A stretch of 64,000 bases of DNA from Leptotrichia trevisanii DSM 22070 (GCF_000482505.1 NZ_KI519443.1:171245-235244), one strand, 5' to 3'. Counted from the stretch's first letter, positions 45,852 to 55,356 are shown. Translations and numbers: made by a program. Notes: generated from the letters alone by a model not told the origin.

Positions 45852-46001
45852 TTATAAAATATTTTCCAGTAATTCCTCAAGTTCTGCCATTTCCTTTTGT
45901 GTCAAGTCATACCCACTTTTTAACTTTTTCAAAATTCTATTTTCAGAGCCAACCGAACTACGTTCCAAAATTTTTATAACTAATCTTTTATAAAATTCCA
46001 C
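45852..46001 (-). CDS. 49-residue small protein of unknown function
   Basis: Small gene between deoD and pepD: GTG at 46001, 49 codons, TAA. GGGAG lies 10 bases upstream. The product is highly charged and helical, with ENRILKKLKSGYDLTQKEMA and ELEELLENIL; the ordered amphipathic pattern and placement in a tight same-strand series favour a real gene. I do not recognise the family. Confidence 0.5.
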   Translation of the reverse strand: MEFYKRLVIKILERSSVGSENRILKKLKSGYDLTQKEMAELEELLENIL

Positions 46002-46037
46002 TAATTTTTCTCCCTTTAGTTATTTTCTTTAATTATT

Positions 46038-46748
46038 TTAGAGCTGTATCGCTGTTTCCAACGCTACTTCTATCATTTCATTAAAAGTTGTCTGTCTTTC
46101 CTCAGCACTTGTAACTTCGTGAGTAATAAATGAATCACTGATTGTAAGCAATGTTAAAGCATTAGCTCCCAATTTTGCCGCTGTTGTATAAAGCTGTGCT
46201 GTTTCCATTTCCACACACAATACTCCAAACGCAGCCCATTTTTTCCAAGCGTCAGGATTATCCCCATAAAAAGTATCGCTTGTAAACACATTTCCAGCCT
46301 TTACATTCAATCCTTTCGCCTTAGCAATTTCATAAGCCTTGAAAACTAAATCTGAACTTGCTGTAGGTGCATAATCTGCTCCATTAAATCTCAACTTGTT
46401 AATAGCAGAATCTGTCGAAGCTGACATTGCGATAACAACGTCCCTAACTTTCACATCTTCCTGATAAGAACCAGCAGTTCCTACTCTAATCAAATTTTTT
46501 ACTCCAAATTCAGTTATCAGTTCATGTGAATAAATCCCAATCGAAGGCACTCCCATTCCAGTTCCCTGAACAGATACTTTCTTCCCTTTATAAGTCCCAG
46601 TAAATCCAAGCATCCCTCTAACATTGTTATACTGAACAACATCTTCCAAAAATGTCTCTGCAATATATTTTGCCCTAAGCGGATCCCCCGGCAATAATAT
46701 AGTTTCTGCAACATCTCCTCTATTCGCTCCAATATGTGGTGTTCCCAT
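46038..46748 (-). CDS. deoD: Purine-nucleoside phosphorylase (DeoD type)
   Basis: Hexameric phosphorylase that splits purine (deoxy)nucleosides for salvage. 236 residues from ATG 46748 ([14 protein letters not shown]), with [47 protein letters not shown] and the catalytic-Asp region LTISDSF. An ATG six bases upstream is only two bases from GGAGG and is less likely. Confidence 0.95.
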   Translation of the reverse strand: MGTPHIGANRGDVAETILLPGDPLRAKYIAETFLEDVVQYNNVRGMLGFTGTYKGKKVSVQGTGMGVPSIGIYSHELITEFGVKNLIRVGTAGSYQEDVKVRDVVIAMSASTDSAINKLRFNGADYAPTASSDLVFKAYEIAKAKGLNVKAGNVFTSDTFYGDNPDAWKKWAAFGVLCVEMETAQLYTTAAKLGANALTLLTISDSFITHEVTSAEERQTTFNEMIEVALETAIQL

Positions 46749-46811
46749 TTTCATTACCTCCTAAATTTTTTATAATTATTTTTATTTTTTCTAAAAAGTT
46801 TTTACTTATAT

Positions 46812-46840
46812 ATTTTACTTCAATTTGTTAAATTGTTCAA
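46812..46840 (-). promoter_or_regulatory. Promoter of deoD
   Basis: Minus-strand TTGAAC (46835-46840), 17 bases, TAAAAT (46812-46817), 64 bases upstream of the start. Confidence 0.5.
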
Positions 46841-46952
46841 GGAATTTATTTTCTTTTTTTTGATATTTTTATTTTCTTACATTTTCCTGCTTATTCCAGT
46901 ATAATTTAATCAAGAAATCAAAAAGGAAGAAATTTTAGAATAAAAAGACATT

Positions 46953-47121
46953 ATACTATTTCCCATTTAAATAGTTAATGTTTAATAAATTTTGAATTAC
47001 ATATTTTTAATAAGGAATTAAAACTTATTGTTCTTAATATAGTTCCTATTTTCTAATGAAATTTAGTATTAAACAACCTTATTATAAAAATTTATTCTTA
47101 TTTTTAAACGGAGTTTAGTAT
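46953..47121. repeat. MITE-like inverted-repeat element, copy C (169 bp)
   Basis: Non-coding element with related ends: left ATACTATTTCCCATTTAAAT, right (reverse complement) ATACTAAACTCCGTTTAAAA. A third related end, ATACTAAATTTCATTAGAAA, lies inside on the minus strand (47050-47069), as if two units were nested or a unit had been partly duplicated. No transposase. It fills most of the deoD to RNA-repair-gene gap (46749-47214). Confidence 0.6.
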
Positions 47122-47164
47122 TAATTTGATGAATTATTTTAAATTCAAATTTATAAAATAAAAA

Positions 47165-47206
47165 TTATGGGCTACACTAAGATATTCTCCTAGATTAAGC
47201 CCTTTT
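47165..47206 (-). terminator. Terminator of the RNA repair gene
   Basis: GGGCT (47169-47173) and AGCCC (47198-47202) enclose a 24-base loop with a small inner CTA/TAG pairing; T-rich exits on both strands. Confidence 0.5.
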
Positions 47207-47214
47207 TTTATTAA

Positions 47215-49398
47215 TCATCTCTTTGTGCTCTCATATTCATTCATCAAATCAATAATATGGGCATTCTCAACTTTCTCATTATCCAGTCCAGCAAGCCATT
47301 CAATAAACTTCTGCTCATCTTTATACCTTCCAGCAAGTTTTGCCCTATTAAAATCTTTTCTATAAAATTCCAAAATACCACGCCGTTTTTTCCAAAGGCT
47401 GTAATGTTTTGCCTTGTATTTAAACATAAGTCCATTTTCAGCACAAAATACAATGCCTTCAGCATTTTCAAAATTATCATAATTTTCCATCAAGTCAATT
47501 ATTTCGTCAAAGTTATTGCATTTTTTGATTTCCTTTTTCATTTTAATAATATCATCATCAAAATTCAGCTCTTTTAAAAATCTTTTACTAAAATTATTAT
47601 CCACATGCACACCATTTATAAACAGGCTATTATCAATAACATCTAAGATAAAAAGATATTCCTTTCCAAAATAATCAACTATGTGTCTGTCTTCATTTGA
47701 AACCACTTCAAACACTATAGAAACATCATTTTCACTACAAATTCTAAAAATCTCATTTTTCATTCTTTCACTTGCATTTTCAAAAAGATTTTCAAAATAT
47801 TTGACATGTGTTCCATTTGTCACACTTTTTGTCGCAAATACAAATTTATCATCAATGACTGAAAGTATTCCTAAGAAACCATTGTATTTTTCATAGGCTA
47901 TAACTGGGTAAACTATGTTGTTTTCAATATATTCTCTCGTAGAATATTTATTTTCTCCGTAATTAAAGAACTTGTTATAGCTTCTTATTTTGACTGCCCC
48001 AGTTCCCACATCCACAAAAAGTCCACGTGCCTTAATTGTCGAGTCATTCCACAATTTTTTCCGAAACACGTTTCTTCCAAAATTTAATGAATACAAGTTT
48101 GGTTTTGTCTTTTTAACACTAATTAATTTACTTACAATTAATTTATTCACGTCTTCATCCGCCGTCAAATTTATCTGCTTGTTTTCTTTTGCCTTTTCCA
48201 GTTCGTGCTGTAGATAATCTTTATCATAAACAGTGTTTATAACTGATTTCTGCAAAATTTTATCAGGCATTACATCCAAATATTTCAGTTCTCCACCATA
48301 CTCAACTTCTCCTTCCAGACAAATTGAATGTTCAATCGAGTTTACACCTCTATGCCCATGAACCTGCACAAAATCCTGACATTTTCCCTTCAAATAATTT
48401 TCCTCATAAAGTTCTCCAATTTCGGTTTCAAAGCTTCCAACGCCGTTTATCATTTCGTTAGTCGACACAAGTGCCAAGTTCGGTACAAAAGACAGCCCTG
48501 CATGTGTACAAAGAATTTTATGATTGTGAAATTTAAAAGCATAACATTGTCTTAACTTTTTATAAAATTTACGAATTTCCCTTTTTAAATTGTCAATATT
48601 TTCTTCATCTTCTAAAATCGCTGGCAAAGTTTCATTTAAGAATTGTTTTGAATCAATTTTAAAATCATTGGCAAAATTTTCCAGATGAATTTCGTGATTT
48701 CCCTCAATCATTATAACATTTTCCTTTTTATATAAATCCAGCATTAATAAAAGCGTCTGTTTATGCTCAATTCCCCTGTCCAAAAAGTCTCCCAGAAACA
48801 CATACAGAGTATTTTTGTCAAAATCTTTCACGATTTCAGAAATCGCTGTAAAACAAGAATGAATATCCCCGATTATCCGAACTTTTTCATATTTTCCCGT
48901 CACATCGGCAACATAAAAATTTATAATTTCATTTATGTCAAAAATTCTTTTAAAACTTCCCGAAATTTTTTCATTCTGAATATTCCTAAACATTCTACTT
49001 ATAACATTTTCATCAACCTGCTTATAGCCTTCACGCTTTTTATTATTTTCAATACACTCTTCAAGCGGTATATCCAGTTGATAATAATAAATTGTGTATT
49101 TATATTTGTCTGCAAGAGCCTTGTAGGAATTCATTGCCCTTTTTGTAGTATGTGTCGCATCAACAACTGTAAATTCCCCTTTTTTCATTCTTTCTTCCAG
49201 ACAGTTAAAAAGCATTTCCCAAACCAGCCTGTCATTTTTCTGCGAAATCTCAAAATCCCCAAATTTTGTTAATTTAGGATTGGAAATTAAAAGCCTGAAT
49301 TTATCAGCTTCAAGAGTGTACGGTTCCAAGCCATTTTCCTTAACAAAACTACTTTTTCCACTTCCAACTGTCCCCCGTAACAATAATAATGTCCTCAT
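47215..49398 (-). CDS. Three-domain RNA repair enzyme: polynucleotide kinase, phosphatase and Rnl1-like ligase
   Basis: 727 residues holding end-healing and end-sealing activities on one chain. Residues 1-165: P-loop kinase (GTVGSGKSS, 9-17; VVDATHTTKR near 78-87). 172-390: calcineurin-type phosphoesterase (GDIH 177, GDFLDRG 203, GNHE 233, THAG 298, HGHRG 347). 430-727: nucleotidyltransferase with IKARGLFVD, SYNKFFNYGE, catalytic Lys504 in EKYNG, EGIVF 647 and motif V KYKAKH 660. The layout resembles Clostridium thermocellum Pnkp, but the ligase motifs look like T4 Rnl1. It probably repairs tRNAs or other RNAs with 5'-OH and 2',3'-cyclic phosphate ends. No hen1 gene is adjacent. AGGAG precedes the ATG. 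Confidence 0.85.
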   Translation of the reverse strand: MRTLLLLRGTVGSGKSSFVKENGLEPYTLEADKFRLLISNPKLTKFGDFEISQKNDRLVWEMLFNCLEERMKKGEFTVVDATHTTKRAMNSYKALADKYKYTIYYYQLDIPLEECIENNKKREGYKQVDENVISRMFRNIQNEKISGSFKRIFDINEIINFYVADVTGKYEKVRIIGDIHSCFTAISEIVKDFDKNTLYVFLGDFLDRGIEHKQTLLLMLDLYKKENVIMIEGNHEIHLENFANDFKIDSKQFLNETLPAILEDEENIDNLKREIRKFYKKLRQCYAFKFHNHKILCTHAGLSFVPNLALVSTNEMINGVGSFETEIGELYEENYLKGKCQDFVQVHGHRGVNSIEHSICLEGEVEYGGELKYLDVMPDKILQKSVINTVYDKDYLQHELEKAKENKQINLTADEDVNKLIVSKLISVKKTKPNLYSLNFGRNVFRKKLWNDSTIKARGLFVDVGTGAVKIRSYNKFFNYGENKYSTREYIENNIVYPVIAYEKYNGFLGILSVIDDKFVFATKSVTNGTHVKYFENLFENASERMKNEIFRICSENDVSIVFEVVSNEDRHIVDYFGKEYLFILDVIDNSLFINGVHVDNNFSKRFLKELNFDDDIIKMKKEIKKCNNFDEIIDLMENYDNFENAEGIVFCAENGLMFKYKAKHYSLWKKRRGILEFYRKDFNRAKLAGRYKDEQKFIEWLAGLDNEKVENAHIIDLMNEYESTKR

Positions 49399-49529
49399 CT
49401 TTTCTACTCCTCTTTTTTATCACAATGAAATTTAAAAGCTGTAATTCCAATTAAATTATAAGATTTCCTGACTTATAATAAAATTATTTTTACCTAAAAT
49501 CTTAGATTTATTTAGTTTTAGAAATTATT

Positions 49530-50354
49530 TTATTTATTTAGGGCAAATTTCCTTATAGCTTTTGCTACTCCATCATTTTCATTAGTATCAGTGCTGTATT
49601 TAGCAGCTTTTGTAGCAAGCTCAGTGGCATTTCCCATTGCGACACTATAATTTGCATACTCAAACATTTCCAAATCATTGTTTCCATCCCCAATTGCCAT
49701 TATTTCTTCCTGCTTTATCCCCAATTTTTCTGCCAAAGTCTTTAACCCAGTTCCTTTATTATTCCCTTTTGGCAACACTTCATAAACATATGGCTGACTT
49801 AACACTTCACTATAATTTTCCTTTAAAATATTTTCATACTTACTATGAAATTCTTTCATCTTTTCAGGATTTCCCAAATACATTGCTTTCACAATATTAT
49901 ATTTTCCACTTTTAGCCACTTCCAAAGTTATATCCGTAATATCCGCAAAAACAAATTTTGCATCCATGACAAGCTCATCAGTTGGCTCCTTCCCGATGTT
50001 AAAATAATGCTTTTCATCAACTAATGTAAAGTTTATATCGTCTTTCCCTTCACTAAATTTATACAAATAATTAATATCATCGGCTGTCATTTTCACTGAA
50101 TCTATCAACTCCCAATCATGAGTCCTGTGAATCGAACACCCGTTATTCAAAATAACATATCCTTCCAAATCCAACTCATGCAACCCAAGCTCTTCATAAA
50201 ATGGCAAAATCCCATACAAAGGCCTACCGGTACAAAGAACAATCTTTATTCCAGCTTCTATTGCCTCGTGAATAGCCTCTTTCTGTGCCTTATCAATATG
50301 CTTTTTCTTATTTAACAAAGTCCCGTCCATATCAATTGCAATTAATTTTATCAT
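49530..50354 (-). CDS. Cof-type HAD-IIB phosphatase
   Basis: Cytoplasmic sugar-phosphate-type phosphatase of the YidA/Cof class. 274 residues; motif I AIDMDGTLLNKKK, motif II VLCTGRP, motif III Lys in NKGTGLKTLAEKLG, motif IV AIGDGNNDLEMFEYA and SVAMGNA. Substrate unknown. AAAGGAT precedes the ATG. Confidence 0.9.
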   Translation of the reverse strand: MIKLIAIDMDGTLLNKKKHIDKAQKEAIHEAIEAGIKIVLCTGRPLYGILPFYEELGLHELDLEGYVILNNGCSIHRTHDWELIDSVKMTADDINYLYKFSEGKDDINFTLVDEKHYFNIGKEPTDELVMDAKFVFADITDITLEVAKSGKYNIVKAMYLGNPEKMKEFHSKYENILKENYSEVLSQPYVYEVLPKGNNKGTGLKTLAEKLGIKQEEIMAIGDGNNDLEMFEYANYSVAMGNATELATKAAKYSTDTNENDGVAKAIRKFALNK

Positions 50355-50509
50355 TTTTTTATCCTTTCTATTTTAAAATTTTGTTACTAATACTTCAAAA
50401 AAATACAAGAATTCATTTAATAATCTAAAATTCTATATTTTATTTTATCTTTAATTATTTAACTTAAAGATTTTTAATAATCTTAATTTTAGATTTTTTA
50501 TTAATATAT

Positions 50510-50557
50510 AGGAAATGGTGACTGATTTCCTCTGCTTTAAAAAAGGGAACTATTCCC
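50510..50557 (-). terminator. Terminator region of the amino acid ABC/OmpA unit
   Basis: On the minus strand GGGAATAGTTCCC (50545-50557) is followed by six T. Next to it is a second hairpin, AGGAAAT/ATTTCCT (50510-50531). Confidence 0.75.
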
Positions 50558-50603
50558 ATTAAATCAGAAATAATTCCCCTTAACAAATAAATAATTCAAT
50601 TTG

Positions 50604-51371
50604 TTATACTTGCCCTTTTTTTACAAATCTAAATTCTACCCTTCGATTCCCTTCTCTTCCTTCTTCCGTGTCATTTGTCCTAATTGGATTGCTTTCTCCA
50701 CGTCCTATCAAATCTAGAACTCTATCTTTAGAAAGCCCTAGTTCTATTAATTTTGAACTTACTTTTTCAGCTCTTCTAAGAGATAATCTTTTATTATATG
50801 AAGATGCACCTCTTGTATCTGTATACCCAATTATAGACACAAGAAAATCATTTTTTTCAATATAATCCTTTATATCACGTAAAACAGGGTATGCTTCCTT
50901 GCTTATATCAACACTATTTTTATGAAAGCTCAAATCTTTTGTTCTCAATGTTATTATTTCTGATTTTGAAATTTGTACCCTTTCTGGATTATTTATTGGA
51001 TTTTTCTGAATGTCAGAAGATAACTGTTCAGATTGTACTGGTGCTACCACTGGTTCCTGTGGAGGAACAGGTGAAGATTTTTGTTGATTTTGTTCTGGTA
51101 CCGGAGTTTTTTTATTGACAATTTGTGTTCCAGTACCGTCCTGTGTAAGGGCAACTGTTATCAAATCTGGATTATCTGATGCTGCTGTTGCTACTTTTTG
51201 AGGATTTGGCGTATCCATTGTAGGAACGTCATTTTTTACATTCTGTTGTATATCTGCCACATTTGCACGAATTATATCTTTTCTCATATCGGAAGTAGTC
51301 ATTTTTTCAGATACCGTTGGTACCGCCATTGCTACCATTGAAGAAACTGCAACTAATGTTGGCTTTTTCAT
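50604..51371 (-). CDS. OmpA-family peptidoglycan-binding protein
   Basis: 255 residues: N-terminal signal-like segment (KKPTLVAVSSMVAMAVPTV), a long Pro/Gln/Asn-rich linker (about residues 45-130), then an OmpA C-terminal domain with the peptidoglycan-binding pattern IIGYTDTRGASSYNKRLSLRRAEKV, LIGRGESNP and EGREGNRRVEFRFVK. It lacks an outer-membrane barrel, so it is probably a periplasmic or surface-attached cell-wall linker. It follows the second binding-protein gene by 34 bases and may be read through from that operon. Confidence 0.87.
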   Translation of the reverse strand: MKKPTLVAVSSMVAMAVPTVSEKMTTSDMRKDIIRANVADIQQNVKNDVPTMDTPNPQKVATAASDNPDLITVALTQDGTGTQIVNKKTPVPEQNQQKSSPVPPQEPVVAPVQSEQLSSDIQKNPINNPERVQISKSEIITLRTKDLSFHKNSVDISKEAYPVLRDIKDYIEKNDFLVSIIGYTDTRGASSYNKRLSLRRAEKVSSKLIELGLSKDRVLDLIGRGESNPIRTNDTEEGREGNRRVEFRFVKKGQV

Positions 51372-51405
51372 GATTTATTCTTCCTCCCTTTTCAAGTAAA
51401 ATATT

Positions 51406-52149
51406 TTATTTTTGACTATTTTCTAAACCATATTTTTTAATTAATTCGTCATATTTCCCATTTTCCCTCATTTTTTTCAATTCAGCATTTATTTGTTTTA
51501 TTAATTCAGGATTTTTCCCTTTATTTATTGCCATCGCCATACCTATTGCAGCTGATTTTTCATCAAAAATTTCCATTTCAGGATTTTTCTTCATATATTC
51601 TTCAGCAACTGCCTTTTCCAAGATAATTGCATCAATTTTTCCTGCCTTTAAGTCCAAAATTGTATTTACAGTACTTTCATTTGGCACTACAGTGGCTCCA
51701 TTAATAGATTTTGCTTCTATTTCCTGAATTGTACCCAATTGCACTCCAATTTTCTTACCACTTAAAGTAGTTGGTGTAACCGCTGTATTTCCTTTTTTTC
51801 TCAAATAAGTTTCTTTAGAAACAAAATAATCATCTGTAAAATCAACTGATTTTTTTCTTTCCTCAGTCGAACTCATTCCAGAAACGATAATATCAATTTT
51901 ACCTGCTTTTAATGCTGGTATCAACCCGTCAAACGACTGATCCACAATTTCAATTTCATATCCGAGATTTTTTCCAATTTCATTTATCATATCCACATCA
52001 AATCCCGTAATTTTCCCATTTTCAATATATTCAAACGGAGCAAAAACTGCATTTAGCCCTACTCTTAATTTTTTCTGCCCGCTATCTTTTTTTCCGCACG
52101 ACATAATTCCAAAAATTACTAATATCAATATTAAAAATACTTTTTTCAT
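51406..52149 (-). CDS. Polar amino acid ABC transporter substrate-binding lipoprotein (second copy)
   Basis: 247 residues, lipobox GIMSC. Family 3 binding protein: LRVGLNAVFAPFEYIENGKITGFDVDMINEIGKNLGYEIEI-type opening, FDGLIPALKAGKIDIIVSGMS and GVQLGTIQEIEAKS. Tandem paralogue of the gene upstream; both end with KYGLE. The two copies probably bind different amino acids for one permease (inference). Confidence 0.9.
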   Translation of the reverse strand: MKKVFLILILVIFGIMSCGKKDSGQKKLRVGLNAVFAPFEYIENGKITGFDVDMINEIGKNLGYEIEIVDQSFDGLIPALKAGKIDIIVSGMSSTEERKKSVDFTDDYFVSKETYLRKKGNTAVTPTTLSGKKIGVQLGTIQEIEAKSINGATVVPNESTVNTILDLKAGKIDAIILEKAVAEEYMKKNPEMEIFDEKSAAIGMAMAINKGKNPELIKQINAELKKMRENGKYDELIKKYGLENSQK

Positions 52150-52178
52150 AATTTTCCTCGCTTTCTATTTTTTATTAT

Positions 52179-52934
52179 TTAATTTCTATTTGTTTCCAAT
52201 CCATATTTCTTGATTAATTCTGCATATTTACCATTTTCCTGCAATTTTTTCAGTTCTTCATTTATCTGTTTAATAAGTTCCGAATGTTTTCCTTTATCAA
52301 ATGCGATTGCCATTCCATACGGCAATTTTTCCTCATAAAAAATCTCTATCTCGGGATTTTTTTTCATAAATTCCATTGCAACAATATTTTCCAGTATTAC
52401 AGCATCACTTTTTCCGCTTTTCAAGTCTAGAATCAGATTAACAGTTGCATCATTTGCTACAACATTTGCATTTTGTATTTTTTTAGCTTCTAATTCCTGA
52501 ATTGTCCCGAGCTGTACTCCAACTTTTTTTCCAGCCAGGCTCTCTTTAGAATTTACTGCCGTATTCCCTTTTTTTCTCAAGTAAACCTGTGTTGATTTAA
52601 AATATTCATCTGTAAAGTCAACTGATTTTTTTCTTTCTTCAGTTGCACTCATTCCAGAAATAATCGCATCCAGCTTTCCAGTCTTAAGTGACGGTATAAG
52701 AGCGTCAAATGGCTGAACTTTCATTTCAATTTCATATCCCAAATCTTTCCCAATCTGTTTTATCAAATCAATGTCAAATCCTACTAATTCACCATTTTCC
52801 ATATACCCAAACGGAGGAAATACTCCATCTGTCCCTACAACAAGTTTTTTCATATCTTGCTTTGCTTCTGTTTTGTTCCCACACGACACTATCCCGAATA
52901 TAGCCATCATAATTACTATTAATAATTTTTTCAT
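52179..52934 (-). CDS. Polar amino acid ABC transporter substrate-binding lipoprotein (first copy)
   Basis: 251 residues, lipobox GIVSC. VGTDGVFPPFGYMENGELVGFD, ALIPSLKTGKLDAIISGMS, VDFTDEYF and GVQLGTIQELEAKK mark a glutamine/arginine-type family 3 binding protein. It is close to the second copy in nearly every block, so the pair arose by tandem duplication. Confidence 0.9.
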   Translation of the reverse strand: MKKLLIVIMMAIFGIVSCGNKTEAKQDMKKLVVGTDGVFPPFGYMENGELVGFDIDLIKQIGKDLGYEIEMKVQPFDALIPSLKTGKLDAIISGMSATEERKKSVDFTDEYFKSTQVYLRKKGNTAVNSKESLAGKKVGVQLGTIQELEAKKIQNANVVANDATVNLILDLKSGKSDAVILENIVAMEFMKKNPEIEIFYEEKLPYGMAIAFDKGKHSELIKQINEELKKLQENGKYAELIKKYGLETNRN

Positions 52935-52985
52935 CTCTGTACCGCCTTTCCACTATACAGCCTAAGTCAATATATTTTTATTATT

Positions 52986-53714
52986 TTAATGATTTAACAC
53001 TTTATCTAAAAATATCCTTGCCCTTTCTGATTTTGGATTGTCAAATAAATCTTGCGGCTTCGCATCTTCCAAAATATATCCCTCATCCATAAAAAACACT
53101 CTATTTGCAACATTTCTAGCAAATCCCATTTCATGTGTTACTACAATCATTGTCATTCCAGCATTTGCAAGTTCTCTCATTACTTCCAGAACTTCCCCTA
53201 TCATTTCGGGATCAAGTGCCGATGTCGGCTCATCAAATAGAATCACCTTAGGATTCATTGCTAATGCCCTTGCAATAGCAACTCTTTGTTTCTGCCCGCC
53301 AGACAGTTTATTTGGGTAAACATCTCTTTTATCAGAAAGTCCTACTTTTTCAAGTAATTCCACTGCCAATTTTTCTGCCTCAGGTTTTGACATTTTTTTC
53401 AATCTAATTGGCCCTAAAGTAATATTTTCCAATACTGTTTTATGAGGATACAAATTAAAGTGCTGAAACACCATTCCAACTTCTTCACGAATTTTGTTTA
53501 TATCCACTCCACGTTCCAAAATATTTTTATCATTTATTTTAATTTCTCCAGATGTAGGTTCTTCAAGTCTATTTATGCAACGTAAAAATGTTGATTTCCC
53601 ACTTCCAGAAGGCCCTATAATTGAAATTACCTCACCTTCTTTGATTTCAGTACTAATTCCTTTTAGCACTTTCAGTTCTCCATATTTCTTCTTCAAATTT
53701 TTTATCTTAATCAT
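52986..53714 (-). CDS. glnQ: Polar amino acid ABC transporter ATPase (GlnQ type)
   Basis: 242 residues; Walker [20 protein letters not shown], signature [15 protein letters not shown], Walker [17 protein letters not shown]-loop VVTHEMGFA. Overlaps the end of the permease gene by eight bases. The start codon follows AAGGA within that gene. Confidence 0.94.
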   Translation of the reverse strand: MIKIKNLKKKYGELKVLKGISTEIKEGEVISIIGPSGSGKSTFLRCINRLEEPTSGEIKINDKNILERGVDINKIREEVGMVFQHFNLYPHKTVLENITLGPIRLKKMSKPEAEKLAVELLEKVGLSDKRDVYPNKLSGGQKQRVAIARALAMNPKVILFDEPTSALDPEMIGEVLEVMRELANAGMTMIVVTHEMGFARNVANRVFFMDEGYILEDAKPQDLFDNPKSERARIFLDKVLNH

Positions 53715-54444
53715 TTTCCTTTAATCTCATCTCCAATCGTTTCCCAATAAATGAGAATAATTTTACGCTGATATAATAAACCAAACCAGTAAACAATATT
53801 GGTTTTACACTATAATATACAGCTTGTAAACTTTTACTGTTCATTGTAATGTCTACAACACTAATATACCCTACAACAGCTGTTTCCTTAAACAAGTTTA
53901 TAAATTCATTTAAAAGTGCTGGTAAAATATTTTTTATTGCTTGTGGCATTATAATTTCGTTCATTGCCATTCTATAAGGCATACCAGTCGCTCTTGCAGC
54001 TTCCATTTGTCCCTTGTCTATACTTTCAATTCCAGAACGAATCGTCTCCTCCACATAAGCCGCACTATTAAGTCCTAAAGCAATTAATGCAATCCAGTAA
54101 TTATTAAATATCACAACTACAAAAGATAATGTCAAAAGCTGTAGAACCATTGGCGTACCACGCATTATATCAACATATTCGTCAATAACGACATCTTTTA
54201 TCATATTAACAACTTCACTTTTTGTCTTCTGGAATTTAAAAAATGCTAACAACATTCCAAAAAGAATACCAATAGCAGCCCCTCCAACTGTAAGCCCTAA
54301 CGTAGTCACAAAGTAGCTTCCAGCATAAATTTCCCACTCTTTCGGCTTCATATCGTACGGAAACGCAAGAAGCACTGCAACCGTTACAACTGCTATAAAA
54401 AATGATGTTTTTACTATTTTTCGTGTTTTTTCCAATTCTTCCAT
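53707..54444 (-). CDS. Polar amino acid ABC transporter permease
   Basis: 245 residues, about five membrane segments, HisMQ family: [30 protein letters not shown], the EAA loop [37 protein letters not shown]. It begins at ATG 54444 with no Shine-Dalgarno nearby; a short frame just upstream (54450-54473) carries the strong AAGGAGG, so start by re-initiation is likely. First gene of a four-gene operon. Confidence 0.92.
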   Translation of the reverse strand: MEELEKTRKIVKTSFFIAVVTVAVLLAFPYDMKPKEWEIYAGSYFVTTLGLTVGGAAIGILFGMLLAFFKFQKTKSEVVNMIKDVVIDEYVDIMRGTPMVLQLLTLSFVVVIFNNYWIALIALGLNSAAYVEETIRSGIESIDKGQMEAARATGMPYRMAMNEIIMPQAIKNILPALLNEFINLFKETAVVGYISVVDITMNSKSLQAVYYSVKPILFTGLVYYISVKLFSFIGKRLEMRLKEND

Positions 54445-54449
54445 TATAT

Positions 54450-54473
54450 TTAATGAACTTTAATTTTGTTCAT
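54450..54473 (-). CDS. Possible seven-residue leader peptide before the amino acid transporter
   Basis: ATG at 54473 reads MNKIKVH then TAA, ending five bases before the permease start. AAGGAGG lies two bases upstream of the ATG, closer than usual. It would couple translation into the permease gene, which has no ribosome-binding site of its own. Confidence 0.35.
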   Translation of the reverse strand: MNKIKVH

Positions 54474-54504
54474 ATCCTCCTTATATTTTAGTTATTATAA
54501 CATT

Positions 54505-54533
54505 ATTATACCTAATATTTACAGGTTTTTCAA
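54505..54533 (-). promoter_or_regulatory. Promoter of the amino acid ABC operon
   Basis: Minus-strand TTGAAA (54528-54533), 17 bases, TATAAT (54505-54510). Confidence 0.75.
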
Positions 54534-54722
54534 TAAAAACTTTTTATTTTATTTTTAATTTAATTGCTTTTCTTCTATTTATCCACCTTCAAAGAAGATT
54601 AAATATTTTTTCAAAATATTTTTAAATAATTAAGTGATATAGTTACTTGATTTTGGAAATAATATTTATAAATCTAGTAAAATTTCCAAAACAGAACATA
54701 ATTTGAAAAGGAGTTTATAGCT

Positions 54723-55232
54723 ATGAAATTATTTAAATTTTTATTTTTTTCAATTATTATATTAATTGTAGGCTTAGGTTACTACATTTACACTCAAAAC
54801 CAGTTAAAAATTCCAGATTCTATGGTAAAAAGTGCTGTTGCTTCCAAATTTCCAATAGAAAAATCCTACCCTCTTGGAAAAATTAAACTATTTAATCCAA
54901 AAGTACATTTTGAGAATGATAAGTTAATTATTGAAGCAGAATACCTAAATGATGCATTAAATGATCAGATTAGCGGAACAATGACCTTTGCAACTGACAT
55001 TCGTTATGATCCAATGAAATCAAACCTTTATCTCGAGGACTTCCAAATTGTAAGACTGACAAAAGAAAATAAAGAAATTGATCTTGATAAAAAACCTATT
55101 ATCAGAACAGGGTTAAATTATGCTTTTAGTCAGCTTGAAAAAAAAGAAATTTTGAATTTATCAGGAGTTGAAAAATTTCAAATGATAAAGGATATAAAAA
55201 TTGAAAATAATAAATTGACAGTTGTTAAATAA
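54723..55232 (+). CDS. YceB-like (DUF1439) membrane-anchored protein
   Basis: 169 residues: N-terminal membrane helix (FKFLFFSIIILIVGLGYYIY) and a soluble lipid-binding-like domain, with LKIPDSMVKSAVASKFPIEK, FENDKLIIEAEYLND and a tail RTGLNYAFSQLEKKEILNLS. The order of strands matches the DUF1439/YceB family, whose E. coli member is a periplasmic lipoprotein; this one lacks a lipobox and would stay anchored by its helix. AAAAGGAG precedes the ATG. Confidence 0.65.
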   Translation: MKLFKFLFFSIIILIVGLGYYIYTQNQLKIPDSMVKSAVASKFPIEKSYPLGKIKLFNPKVHFENDKLIIEAEYLNDALNDQISGTMTFATDIRYDPMKSNLYLEDFQIVRLTKENKEIDLDKKPIIRTGLNYAFSQLEKKEILNLSGVEKFQMIKDIKIENNKLTVVK

Positions 55233-55328
55233 AATTTTTTCTTTTTATTTGATTTATAAATAAATTTTGTAAAATCTCAATTAACATTTGTTTTTTCTAT
55301 TATTTTTTATTTACTTCAGTTTATCTAA

Positions 55329-55356
55329 GCAGAGGTATCAAACGCCATACCTCTGC
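55329..55356. repeat. Perfect 10-bp hairpin, GC-richer than its surroundings
   Basis: GCAGAGGTAT (55329-55338) pairs with ATACCTCTGC (55347-55356) across an eight-base loop. Followed by ACTCCCGCTTTACGCAAAA, unusually GC-rich here. No T-run, so not a terminator. It lies in the convergent gap 55233-55528, where no gene is seen. REP-like or a mobile-element relic is possible. Confidence 0.5.

Noticed and set aside
48763..49272. 169-codon plus-strand open frame opposite the RNA repair gene
   Set aside because: Antisense to the kinase and phosphatase motifs; Phe/Ile-rich nonsense composition.
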